This document shows, piece by piece, positions 1-9,100 of a stretch of 39,011 bases of DNA (its first letter is position 1; each line of letters opens with the position of its first letter). The position numbers were made by a program, and so were the translations under genes. The notes beneath the pieces were generated by a model that was not told the DNA's origin, made no database searches, and was given only the letters and a program-made list of their open reading frames with translations. Origin of the DNA: Victivallales bacterium (GTDB taxonomy: Bacteria; Verrucomicrobiota; Lentisphaeria; Oligosphaerales; Oligosphaeraceae); contig JAFZIJ010000184.1 of assembly GCA_017554445.1 (NCBI GenBank), forward strand, positions 1 to 39,011, in the 5' to 3' direction.

Positions 1-1
1 C

Positions 2-283
2 CGCCAGATTCAGCTTGAACAGCATCCGAAGGCGGAGGCGGATGTCGCGGTGGCGGCGGCCTCCATTTTGGCGCGAGCGGAATTCGTCCAGCGGATGAAG
101 GCTTTGGGCGAACAGGCGGGCATGCCATTGCCGAAAGGCGCGAGCGTGGAAGTTTTGAAAACGGCCAAATTGCTTGTGCAACAGCTTGGCGCGGAGGCAT
201 TGCCGAAATTTTCCAAGATGCATTTCAAGACCGCCGCCGAAGTGCTGGGGATTAAAGAAGAAGAGGATCACGCTCCGGCGTGA
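2..283 (+). CDS. rnhC: Ribonuclease HIII, C-terminal fragment
   Basis: This is the 3' end of a gene that begins before the window; the reading frame is open from position 2 to the TGA at 281-283 (93 residues visible). The RNase HII/HIII hallmark ADVAVAAASILARAEF lies at about residues 14-29 of the fragment, followed by GMPLPKGAS, which is typical of the HIII branch rather than HII. The enzyme removes RNA from RNA/DNA hybrids in the cytoplasm. The catalytic DEDD residues of the N-terminal half are outside the window. The tail ends in an acidic stretch (KEEEDHAPA). The next gene starts 80 bp downstream with its own ribosome binding site and signal peptide, so the two are probably unrelated in function. 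The family call is firm; HIII rather than HII is likely. Confidence 0.85.
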   Translation, partial: RQIQLEQHPKAEADVAVAAASILARAEFVQRMKALGEQAGMPLPKGASVEVLKTAKLLVQQLGAEALPKFSKMHFKTAAEVLGIKEEEDHAPA

Positions 284-363
284 TTGGAAGCCTGGATATG
301 GCACGATGCGAAAATGCCTTTGATGCAATGCATGAAATTCCGATGTATTTCATAGGAGTAAAG

Positions 364-2889
364 ATGATGAATAGAAATATCTCAGTGATCAAAAGGATGT
401 CAGTATGCATACTTTCGTCTCTTTTGTTTTGCCTGACGGTTCTGGCCAGCGAAGGCGATATGGTGACGGTGACAGGGGGCTTCAGAGGACAGGACGGAAT
501 CGTCCTGTATCCGGGGTGGAATCTCGTGGCGGCTCTCGGCGATTTGTCCGTGGATGACAATGCCTTGCTGTTCAATGAATTGAATCCGTTTGTGTTGGAC
601 AGTAATTCGATGGGATACGTGCGTAAATTGTTGCCGTTGTCGTCGGGCGAACCGCTGTGGATATACAGCAATGGTCGGCGGAGTGTCAAGTTCGTGCATG
701 AGGAGTCAGACAGCGTGGCGGCCGGTTTGACGAACAATGACGGCTGGCAGTTGGTCGGTGTCGGCGGCAGGGATGATATCAAGCTGAATCATGTATTGTC
801 AGCGTGGCAGTGGGGGAATGGCCGGTGGAAGCCGTTGAAAGTCAACGACGGAAAGGTGTTGCTGAAAGCAGGGAGAGGGTACTTTATCTACCGGGAGGCA
901 AATGAATCAGACGGCCTGCCTGATGATTGGAAAATCCGCTATTTCAAGACGACGGATGTTCGTGCCGAAGATGATGCTGATGGCGACAGCCTGACGAATC
1001 TGGAGGAATATCGATATGGAACAGATCCTACGAGCAAGGATATTTTTGATATCCAAGTCATCAATGGTGAAGCAGACATGGAGAAAGCATGGTTGGGAGA
1101 CAGGGTGACGATTTATGCGGATGATCTTTCTGAAGAAGACATGTTGTTCGACAAGTGGGTTTCCGATGATATGGAATTGGAAGATGCAACGTCTCCTGTC
1201 GCGACATTCTCCATGCCGGCGAAGAATGTGACTGTGACGGCTACATATGTTCCCAAGCCAAAACCGGATATCTCGGGAGCGGATGTCCTCTCTGCTTTAG
1301 ACAATCCGAGTGGTGTGGAGTTTTTGAAATTCGAGTATGCCGAGGCAAGCAAGACGAAACACACGGAAGATGGAGAAATCCGGTACGAATATGATTTCGA
1401 CGACAAAGGCAACATCATATATAATGTGAAAAGTTCTGGCACCACTTCGTCAAAATGGAAGCTGCAGACGAAATTTCAGCAAAAAACGTTGGTGCAGAAC
1501 GGGACGAGTTGCTTGGTGTGCGGCGGCATCGAGAACGACTGTTCGTCACGGATATACCTGCGTGTCAATGGAGCGGGAAAATTCAGCTTGCGGGTAAAGA
1601 CTTCGACGGGGTTCGGTGACATGCTTTCCATATGGGTTGACGGAGAGGAAAAGCAGAGCTATGATGGCTGGGAGTGCGATTACATACCAGGTACGGACGA
1701 CTGGCAGGTCTTCGAAGTGGTGATTCCGCCTGGCGTGGCTACGGCTGGCTCCCTGGCTGGAACGTATTACCATGAAATCATGCTGAGTTTTACGAAGGAT
1801 GGTGACGATGGCGATGACGACGGGCATCCTGTAAAGCCCGACGAATCGGATTATAACGGTGATACGGAACGGTATGAGGCGGACTTGGCGGAATACAATG
1901 CGCAGCTTCAATACTTCAATGATTGTGTGTGGATTGATGCGGAGATGATTCCATGCCAGTGGGTTGATGGCGAAATCAGCCAATGGGCGACGGTCTGGTT
2001 GCCATATGATTCCATGATGTATGCCGTCGTCGATTTGTCTGGCGGGATGGATGCGGAGAGTTATCCTGTGCGCTTCACGAATACTCCACCGAATCTGGAA
2101 AATGATATATGCCGCACAACGGAACTGTGGTTGAGATGGATTCCAAAAGGAACATTCATCATGGGATCGCCGAAGGATGAATTGTGGCGTAATAGCGATG
2201 AAACGCAACATGAAGTGACTTTAACTCAGGACTACTACATTGGTGTGTTCGAATGTACGCAGAAGCAATGGGAACTGGTCATGGGACGCAATCCGTCTGA
2301 CTACAAAGGAGATTGCCGTCCAGTGGATAATGTTTCCTACGATATGATTCGAGGTACGGGAGCGCAGGCTGGCTCAGGCTGGCCGAAGTATGGACACGCC
2401 GTGGATGCGACATCCTTCATGGGCAGGTTACAGGAGAAGACGGGGCTGACATTTGATCTGCCCACGGAGGCCCAATGGGAGTACGCTTGTCGCGCTGGCA
2501 CGGCTACTGCCTTTAATTCAGGGAATAGCCTGACTTCGACATCATTGTATGATGCCATCATGGACGAAACGGGACGGTACTATGGTAATCAATCGAAAGG
2601 TAAAGGCGGCTACACATCGAAGCATACAAAAGTTGGCAGTTACCTCGCAAACGACTGGGGGCTTTACGATATGCATGGAAACGTCTATGAATGGTGTCTG
2701 GATTGGTTTTCAAGCATAGGAACGGCGGCGAAGACAGATCCCGTTGGCTCAACTACGGGATCTTACCGCATGATACGCGGCGGCAGCTGGGGCGACGACG
2801 CGTCTTATTGCCGTTCGGCATACAGAAGCGCATACTATCCGTCGGATGGCAGTTACTACTTCGGCTTTCGTGTCCTCTGTCAGCCATAA
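364..2889 (+). CDS. Exported multidomain protein with C-terminal SUMF1 (FGE-sulfatase-type) domain
   Basis: 841 residues from ATG 364, which follows AGGAG at 354-358; the frame is open further upstream (GTG 280), but that would bury the signal peptide. Residues 1-30 form a basic then hydrophobic signal peptide. A calcium-binding-like DADGDSLTNLEEY loop sits near residues 206-218 (thrombospondin-3/EF-like), followed by a divergent InlB-like beta-repeat (about 235-300), a beta-rich region, an Asp-rich linker, and a SUMF1 domain (about 590-841) with LPTEAQWEYACRAG, MHGNVYEW and RGGSW motifs. In true formylglycine-generating enzymes two cysteines five residues apart follow RGGS; here the first is Asp and only C816 remains, so sulfatase activation is unlikely. 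It is probably a surface ligand-binding or adhesion protein. SUMF1-domain proteins are often expanded in PVC genomes. No sulfatase gene is in the window. Confidence 0.8.
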   Translation: MMNRNISVIKRMSVCILSSLLFCLTVLASEGDMVTVTGGFRGQDGIVLYPGWNLVAALGDLSVDDNALLFNELNPFVLDSNSMGYVRKLLPLSSGEPLWIYSNGRRSVKFVHEESDSVAAGLTNNDGWQLVGVGGRDDIKLNHVLSAWQWGNGRWKPLKVNDGKVLLKAGRGYFIYREANESDGLPDDWKIRYFKTTDVRAEDDADGDSLTNLEEYRYGTDPTSKDIFDIQVINGEADMEKAWLGDRVTIYADDLSEEDMLFDKWVSDDMELEDATSPVATFSMPAKNVTVTATYVPKPKPDISGADVLSALDNPSGVEFLKFEYAEASKTKHTEDGEIRYEYDFDDKGNIIYNVKSSGTTSSKWKLQTKFQQKTLVQNGTSCLVCGGIENDCSSRIYLRVNGAGKFSLRVKTSTGFGDMLSIWVDGEEKQSYDGWECDYIPGTDDWQVFEVVIPPGVATAGSLAGTYYHEIMLSFTKDGDDGDDDGHPVKPDESDYNGDTERYEADLAEYNAQLQYFNDCVWIDAEMIPCQWVDGEISQWATVWLPYDSMMYAVVDLSGGMDAESYPVRFTNTPPNLENDICRTTELWLRWIPKGTFIMGSPKDELWRNSDETQHEVTLTQDYYIGVFECTQKQWELVMGRNPSDYKGDCRPVDNVSYDMIRGTGAQAGSGWPKYGHAVDATSFMGRLQEKTGLTFDLPTEAQWEYACRAGTATAFNSGNSLTSTSLYDAIMDETGRYYGNQSKGKGGYTSKHTKVGSYLANDWGLYDMHGNVYEWCLDWFSSIGTAAKTDPVGSTTGSYRMIRGGSWGDDASYCRSAYRSAYYPSDGSYYFGFRVLCQP

Positions 2890-3101
2890 CCGCCTTCGGC
2901 GGAGCTAACAAGCTTAAAGCTTAAAGCAAATACAAAAGGTTTCTTTGAAATCGACAAGGCCGACAATCAGAAAGGGCTATCGGCCTCGTCGATTGGAGGA
3001 CAACCGGAAATGGTGTGGCGGAGGCGTCATGCCTTCGCATCCGACGGCGAGGACGCACGCGGGACCACCCTCCCGCAGGCAGGACGCCGCGCGGGACCTC
3101 C
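2890..3101. terminator. Convergent intergenic region with hairpin terminator and GCTTAAA heptamers
   Basis: This gap separates two converging genes. Directly after the stop codon there is a small CCGCC-TTC-GGCGG hairpin (2890-2902), then 7-bp repeats of the form GCTTAAA (2912-2918 and 2919-2925, with GCTAACA at 2904-2910). A longer hairpin has arms 2949-2963 and 2980-2994: 15 nt each, 14 pairs and one A/C mismatch. On the minus strand the hairpin is followed by a T-rich run, so it suits termination of the lyase gene best. The rest is GC-rich with no coding signal. Confidence 0.5.
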
Positions 3102-5936
3102 TTACGGCTTGATGACATGCTTCAGGCCGCCTATGGTCAGATGGATTTCGGGATTATCGCGTTTGTAGTCTGGCGGGAGTTCGATGGCGATGTCGCGTGT
3201 CTTACGGCCTTCGGGCGCATACTCGATGCAACTGACGAAACGGGCCGAACGGCCATGACGGCGGATGACGACCATCGGGCAGGGCGTTGGCGGATTGTTT
3301 GCAAGGCCTTCTCCGAAAAACAGTTCTGTGTCCGGGGCGGCGTTCATGACAAACCGCGCGGTCGTGCCTTGATTTTCGATATTGACAGCCCAGCCGTCGT
3401 TCGTTTTTGCATATTTCAGTTTTTGAATATGCTGATAACCGTCTGCGCCGCCTGCTGGATGCGGCGGATCCGTCAGTTCCGCCTGAAGCGACGGCGTCCA
3501 TGTTCCGAAATTATGGAACAGCAGGTCGATGTCATGCTCGGCTTCTGATTCGACGTCGAAGATGTCGAACAAAACACCGTCGCAGAGGCCGACCGTGCGA
3601 TGAAGGAGGACACCGTTGTAGGCCTTGTCGCTTTCCCCTTGGGCGATGCAGAATTCGTCGTTCTCCTTGAAAAGGAGCAACTTACCTGTGGTGGCGGCTT
3701 GTGACTTGCCGTCGATGGCGACCGTGTAGTGCGCGACGGTTTGGCGATACCATGCGTTCTGCATGGGCGCAGCGTAGGCGAGACGGCCCGGATCGGGAGC
3801 TTGAAGCTTTCCGGCCATATGGACGTTGAGGGCGAGCTTGTCCTGATGGCCGTGGCCACCGCCATGCGGACCGTAGTCGAAATGAACGTAGGCGGACGGT
3901 CTGCCGTCGCTGTAGTTCTGCCGCATGACCATGGCACCGATACCATTGAAATCACGGCTCTTAAGGGAAAGAACATCGATTTTCGGCAATTCGTCCACTC
4001 CGAAGAAGAAGGCGCGTTCGCCCTTCCGTTGGCTGAAGGCGGCGATGGAGGCGTATTCAGGCTTGCCGATGCGGCTGTAGGCCCATTCGTAGTAGCTGTT
4101 CATGTTGCGGAGTTGCATGACGTCGCCGTCGTTGATGGCGGGGAAGGTCAGTTCAGGCGTGACATAGTAGAGCGGCGCGTCGAAGAGGGAGACGAAGGCG
4201 GGATTTTGCGTGTAGTCGAGCCCCGAATGGAGCGCGGCTTCGATTGTAAGTAACAATGCATCAAGAGAATAGAAATGATAGGAGGCGGTTCCTTCGAACC
4301 AGAAGCCGTCCTTCAGAATGCTGTTTTTGAATTGGAACAGCATGCCGCTTTTGCCGAAAAGGGCATGCTGGATGAGCGACTGATCGCCAATGGCGAAACC
4401 GATGGCGGCGACGCCTGCGTTATGCCATGTCTGCCAGTTACTGATGCCTGCGTCATTGCGTAGAATGGTGGTGGCGATTTCGCGGAACAGCTTGTCTTCG
4501 ATGGCCTTATGATCGTCTGCCGAGAAGCATGGGCTGTTATAGACGAGATCGTAGCCCCACGCCATGTGGATGACGGAGACGGCTTCATCCAGCGTCTGGG
4601 CGAGCATGCGACCGCCTGAACGCGTCGGGAAGTTGTAGATGTTATGATATTGGAATTTCGGATACTGCTCCACGTAGGCGAGCAGATATTCGCGGGCTTT
4701 TTCGGCATAGGCCTCCTTGCCGGAGAAGGCATATGCGATGCCTAACGTCTTCACTTTGTTCCAGTTGCCTTCATGGACACGCCCCGCGACGACTTGATCA
4801 TATGGCCAGCCTGTATAGACGGCGTTGCAGCGCGGGCATTGATGCTTGCCATCGACATGGCGCAGACCGACGCCGCATTTCTTGCAAACATAGTGATGCG
4901 GCCATTGGCCTTCCATCGACGGCACGTTCAACGGTTCTGTGAGCAGCCGTTCGCCGAATCTGATATAGGAATCGCGTGTTTCCTTCGCCCAAGGAAGCCT
5001 TTCCGCGCGGTCGTTGAGGCGTTTGATGTCATCCGCTGTTGCGAAGAGACGCGGGTGGGGCGGAAGCGCAAGCGGCTGGGTGACAATCAGTTCCTGCGTT
5101 GTGACACTGTCCGCGGGATTGTCTGTCATCGCTTGAATCTGCACAGTGGAACTTTGCATGGGCTTGAATGTTTTTCCGTCTGGCAGCCGCAGGCGAATGC
5201 GACGGGACGCTTCCGAATTGGCGGCGAGCGGGAACGGTTTGTCCGGCAGGCCGTCGATCAGAAGGCCGTCTGGATTGCTGAGGATTTGTACAGAAACTTC
5301 ACGCGGCGTTTCGTCGTCGTTTTTGAATGTAAGCGTGGCGTCCATGGCGAGAGACGGTTCAGTGACGGTTTGCTTGTCCGTCACGTTAAAATGCAACGAC
5401 GACGATGACACGAGACGAATGTCGGCGAAATAGTAGAGCGAGGAGGAAAGCGGCTGATGCCCCCAACCGGTCGAATGGACGCGGAGGGCGAATACATGGT
5501 TCCAGCCGAGCGGTTTACGGGATATTCCGATGTCCTCCGTGGTGGAGAGATGGAAATGCTTCCAGCCTTCCCAATTGACCGTGAGATGGTAGTAAAAATA
5601 ATCGCCGCCTTCTGATTTCGGGTCTTCTGAATCGAAATAAATGGTCAGCCCTTGGTCGTTCTTTTGGGCGGAATACATCCAGAAATCAAAATGTGTATAG
5701 CCTGAAAGGTCTTCAGGCATTTTCGGCGCGAAAAGCGTCGGATTTTTCGGAAGATCTTTCCAGCAGGCAACTTGCGTGTTTGGAGAGAGACCTGGCGGAA
5801 GCGGAACGGGGCATGGGCCGTTGACGACCTGCATGCCGCCCCAAGGCGTCTTTTGGAAGTTTCCCAAGTCGAGAGTTTTGGCGGAAATGGTGGCGATGTT
5901 CATGGCAAGAAGCAGAAGGAATGGGTTGATGCGCAT
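3102..5936 (-). CDS. Secreted heparinase II/III-like polysaccharide lyase with zinc-ribbon insert
   Basis: 944 residues; ATG at 5936 is preceded by AAGGAAAG. Residues 1-19 are a signal peptide. Residues ~20-190 form a carbohydrate-binding-like beta-sandwich. An alpha/alpha toroid lyase domain starts near HPRLFATADD and carries NWQTWHNAG (N500, H505, N506) and the Tyr-His pair Y553/H554 in EGTASYHF. The heparinase II/III-like beta domain has GPHGGGHGHQDKL (H691, H695, H697, D699) and an AHYTVAIDGKSQ strand. Families with this fold (PL12, PL15, PL17, PL21 and relatives) cleave uronic-acid polysaccharides by beta-elimination using Asn/His/Tyr residues. Unusual is a four-cysteine knuckle C351, C354, C367, C370 inside the toroid, which looks like a zinc ribbon. 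The substrate cannot be told from sequence; alginate-like or glycosaminoglycan-like uronates are possible. The gene diverges from the glycosidase pair at 6152. Confidence 0.8.
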   Translation of the reverse strand: MRINPFLLLLAMNIATISAKTLDLGNFQKTPWGGMQVVNGPCPVPLPPGLSPNTQVACWKDLPKNPTLFAPKMPEDLSGYTHFDFWMYSAQKNDQGLTIYFDSEDPKSEGGDYFYYHLTVNWEGWKHFHLSTTEDIGISRKPLGWNHVFALRVHSTGWGHQPLSSSLYYFADIRLVSSSSLHFNVTDKQTVTEPSLAMDATLTFKNDDETPREVSVQILSNPDGLLIDGLPDKPFPLAANSEASRRIRLRLPDGKTFKPMQSSTVQIQAMTDNPADSVTTQELIVTQPLALPPHPRLFATADDIKRLNDRAERLPWAKETRDSYIRFGERLLTEPLNVPSMEGQWPHHYVCKKCGVGLRHVDGKHQCPRCNAVYTGWPYDQVVAGRVHEGNWNKVKTLGIAYAFSGKEAYAEKAREYLLAYVEQYPKFQYHNIYNFPTRSGGRMLAQTLDEAVSVIHMAWGYDLVYNSPCFSADDHKAIEDKLFREIATTILRNDAGISNWQTWHNAGVAAIGFAIGDQSLIQHALFGKSGMLFQFKNSILKDGFWFEGTASYHFYSLDALLLTIEAALHSGLDYTQNPAFVSLFDAPLYYVTPELTFPAINDGDVMQLRNMNSYYEWAYSRIGKPEYASIAAFSQRKGERAFFFGVDELPKIDVLSLKSRDFNGIGAMVMRQNYSDGRPSAYVHFDYGPHGGGHGHQDKLALNVHMAGKLQAPDPGRLAYAAPMQNAWYRQTVAHYTVAIDGKSQAATTGKLLLFKENDEFCIAQGESDKAYNGVLLHRTVGLCDGVLFDIFDVESEAEHDIDLLFHNFGTWTPSLQAELTDPPHPAGGADGYQHIQKLKYAKTNDGWAVNIENQGTTARFVMNAAPDTELFFGEGLANNPPTPCPMVVIRRHGRSARFVSCIEYAPEGRKTRDIAIELPPDYKRDNPEIHLTIGGLKHVIKP

Positions 5937-5974
5937 GGCTTTCCTTTTCGCGTTGTTGATGATGGAAAGGAATG

Positions 5975-5995
5975 CGTTCCAAATGGCTTGGAACG
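5975..5995. promoter_or_regulatory. 21-bp perfect palindrome, operator candidate
   Basis: CGTTCCAA and TTGGAACG are perfect 8-bp inverted arms around a 5-bp ATGGC spacer. The site lies in the leader of the minus-strand lyase gene, 39 bp from its ATG and just downstream of a possible promoter on that strand, in the divergent gap. This geometry fits a repressor operator for a sugar-responsive regulator (LacI-, GntR- or ROK-like). No regulator gene is present in the window. Confidence 0.5.
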
Positions 5996-6007
5996 ATTGA
6001 TGGAAAA

Positions 6008-6041
6008 TAATCTAGCCCTCCTGCCATGAAAATGCAATTGG
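6008..6041 (-). promoter_or_regulatory. Possible promoter for the lyase gene
   Basis: Read on the minus strand there is TTGCAT, about 17 bp, then TAGATT, placing a start site just upstream of the CGTTCCAA palindrome. Both hexamers are imperfect, so this is a weak call supported mainly by position. Confidence 0.3.
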
Positions 6042-6068
6042 TAAATGACGTGAATCTGGCGGTGGATG

Positions 6069-6097
6069 TTGAAAATGGACAGTTGTTGGAGTATAAT
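6069..6097 (+). promoter_or_regulatory. Sigma-70-type promoter for the glycosidase pair
   Basis: TTGAAA at 6069-6074 and a perfect TATAAT at 6092-6097 are separated by 17 bp. The predicted start near 6104 leaves a leader of about 48 nt to the ATG at 6152. This is one of the two best promoter matches in the window. Confidence 0.7.
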
Positions 6098-6151
6098 TAA
6101 GATGTGTCATTATCCATACCATAATAAAAAGAAAATATGAAGGAAAAGATC

Positions 6152-9100
6152 ATGAAACGGTCGATTTGGACGATATTGCTTTTGTTGGTCATTGTGGCAT
6201 GTGAATCGCATGGGCAGGAATGGCGTCTGCGTGGCGGCGATCTGGATGTGTTCATTCGCGGCCAGAATGGCGAGATTCTTGTGACGGACAACCGTACAGG
6301 CAAGACGTGGCGGCAACCGCCGCAGGAAAGCACGATTGTCCAGCCTGAGGCTGTAAAGCCCGTGGCGGCAGGCGATTGGGAAAGCCTCATGAAAAACGGC
6401 CTGAAATGGCGGATCGATTCGAAAATGACGACGAAGGACGGCCGGGCGGTTTTGGATGATCGCGACTGCTCCGCGACGGCGTGGATTGGCTGGAATCCGC
6501 AGGGATTGATGTTTCAGGTTGATGTGCAGGATGATACGTTCCTGCCCGCTGCTTTGGAACGCCCCGAATGGTGGTTTCGTGACAGCGTGGAATTTTGGGT
6601 GAATGACACGCAGTATGCCGTGCGTCCCGTCGCCGGCAAGTCGCCGTTGTGGATTCATGCCGGCGGTGCAAAGGTCGATGCGGAGGCCGAAACAACGACT
6701 GTCAGCGGCGGTTATCGGATTCGTGTGCAGTTCCCGCTAAATTGCCAGTTGGGCGGCAATGTCCGTTTCGCCGTCGGCGTCAATGACGCCGACAGTGAAA
6801 AAGGACGCGAAGGGCAATTGTATTATCCGAGAGGCTGGGTTCATTCGCAGGCGGATACGTTCGCGCTGTTGACGATGACAGCCGAAGACGGTGTGATTCC
6901 AGAAAAAACGGCTGAGGAACAAGCTGTCATCCATGACTTTACGCTATGGGAAGGCGCTGTCGGTGCGAGCTGGAAGGAATGTTTGCCGGAACAGCCTGAA
7001 CGCATCGTCAGCTGCTGGATTGAAAACGGCGACGAACTGCATTTTTCCGAAGCGCTCATCGGCGGCGATGATGTGAATGGAGCGGAGATGAAAAAGAACG
7101 CCATCGCGCGCAACGGCTTCATTCTGGCGACGGCGAATGCGGCGTTGGTCGTGGCGGATTATTCCGACGGCCATATCTATCCGCTTGATCAGGAGCCTTT
7201 CCTGAAGAGAACGTTGGAAGCACAGCAATTGGACATTCCGTTCATCGGCATCATTGATGGTCCGAAAGGCCGCGGCTATTCATTGATTCTCGACCAGCCG
7301 GACGATGCCGTGATCAAGATGAATCGCGTGGAGGACAACAATACGGTGACGCATGTTCCGCAATTGATTTGGAGGCCGCGTGCGGGTGGCGTGTTCGGCG
7401 GTGAACGTCGCGAGTACCGTTTCCATTTCATCAACGCAGGCGGCTATGTGAAACTTGCGAAGCGTTGGCGGGACATTTACCGTCAGAAAGGCTATCTGGT
7501 CAGCCTGTACGAAAAGGTGCGGGCCAATCCGAACGTTGACAAACTGATCGGTGCCGCGAACATCTGGGGCGGAAATCTGGATGATTTCGCCCGCAAGGCC
7601 TATTCGGAAGGCATCAAGAAACTGTTGATCAATGGCGCGCCGAACGCCGCCGTGATGCAGGCCATGAACGATATGGGGTATCTGACAGGACGTTACGACA
7701 ACTACACGGACATCATGCCGTTGAATGAAGGCGAAACGGTCAAGAATGATCGCGGCCGCGTTCCGGAAGACTGCACGCAGCTTGCGAATGGTGAGCGGAT
7801 GAAAGCCTGGCTGACGTTTGACAAGAAGAAACAGTACATGAAGCGCTGCCCCGCCTTGTGGGTGGAGACGGCCAAACTCACGATCCCGCCGGATTTGAGC
7901 AAAAATCCCTACAATGCGCGTTTCATTGATGTGACGACGGCGGAAGGCCTTTATGAATGCTATGATCCGGAACATCCGCTGGACAGGACGATGAAACGGA
8001 TTTGCGGCGAAGAGCTTCTGAAATATGTCGCGCGCGATTTGAATCTCGTGACAGGCGGTGAACATGGCCGTTGGTGGGCCGTTCGAGACCTCCATTATCT
8101 GGAAGGCATGATGTCCGGCGGGGCTTATTCGTGGCCGGCTGGTCATCTGCTCCGTCCGAAGACGAAGGAGGACAATCTGTGGAATCCGGACAAGCCGTAC
8201 GATCCGGCGGACATGAACAGCGGCTTCAACCGCTACATGAAATATGGCCTTGGCGGTGACACGCGCATCCCGTTGTGGGAACTGGTTTTCCATGACTGCA
8301 TCGTGACGACGTGGTATTGGGGCGATTCCGTCGACTATCTCTATAAAGCTGCGCCAGAGACGATTGCGCGGAAGGCTGCATTCAACGTCCTCTATGGCAC
8401 GATGCCCATGTATTGGATCGGCCGTGGCGAGACGTGGGAGAAAGACCATGAGTTGTTCCTGCAGACGTATTTCCAGACGACGAAGATGCATGAGACGGTC
8501 GGCTACCATGAAATGACTTCTCATGACTATCTCAGTTCAGATCGTCTCGTCCAACGGACGGAATTCGCGGACGGCACGGCGGTGGTGGCGAATCTGGGTA
8601 CAGAAGACCGCACGGTGACGGTGGGATCGCGCCGCCTTGTGCTGCCCCCTGATGGTTTTGTCGTTTCCAGCACGAAACTGACGGACTATCGCGTCGTTGA
8701 AGGTGATTATGTGGTCAATGCCGTCGAGACGGATGATTTGCTCTATGTTCGCCGCACGCCTTTGAAAGACGGCGCGGAAAGCGTCCAGCAGATTTGGAAG
8801 ACTGGTGACTGGACCGCGATGGCGCGGCTGAAGGGCAACGTGTTGACGATTACGGCGAATTGGATTACGCGTTCTTTCGCGGATGGATACACTGTCTATC
8901 AGCTGGATGAGCAGGGGGGGCGCATGAAGCATGTGAACGTCGCCGTTTCATTGACCGAAGGCGCAGGGCAGATGACGTTCCCAGAGGAAGGCCATTATGA
9001 AATCCTTTGGGGGACGGCCATCCAGGCTAGTGATTTGGCGGTGAGTCTGAAGAGTATCATGCCGGCTGGCGTCTGGACGGGCCGCACGCTGGGCACATGC

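Noticed and set aside
280..363. Upstream extension of the SUMF1 protein to GTG 280
   Set aside because: It would add 28 residues before a normal signal peptide and overlap rnhC; AGGAG at 354-358 fits ATG 364.
590..2889. Active formylglycine-generating enzyme (sulfatase maturation)
   Set aside because: Only one of the two catalytic cysteines is present and no sulfatase gene is nearby.
7280..8524. 414-aa open frame on the minus strand, inside the secreted glycosidase gene
   Set aside because: It is antisense to a gene with signal peptide, domains and promoter; Arg/His-rich composition without motifs marks it as a shadow frame.
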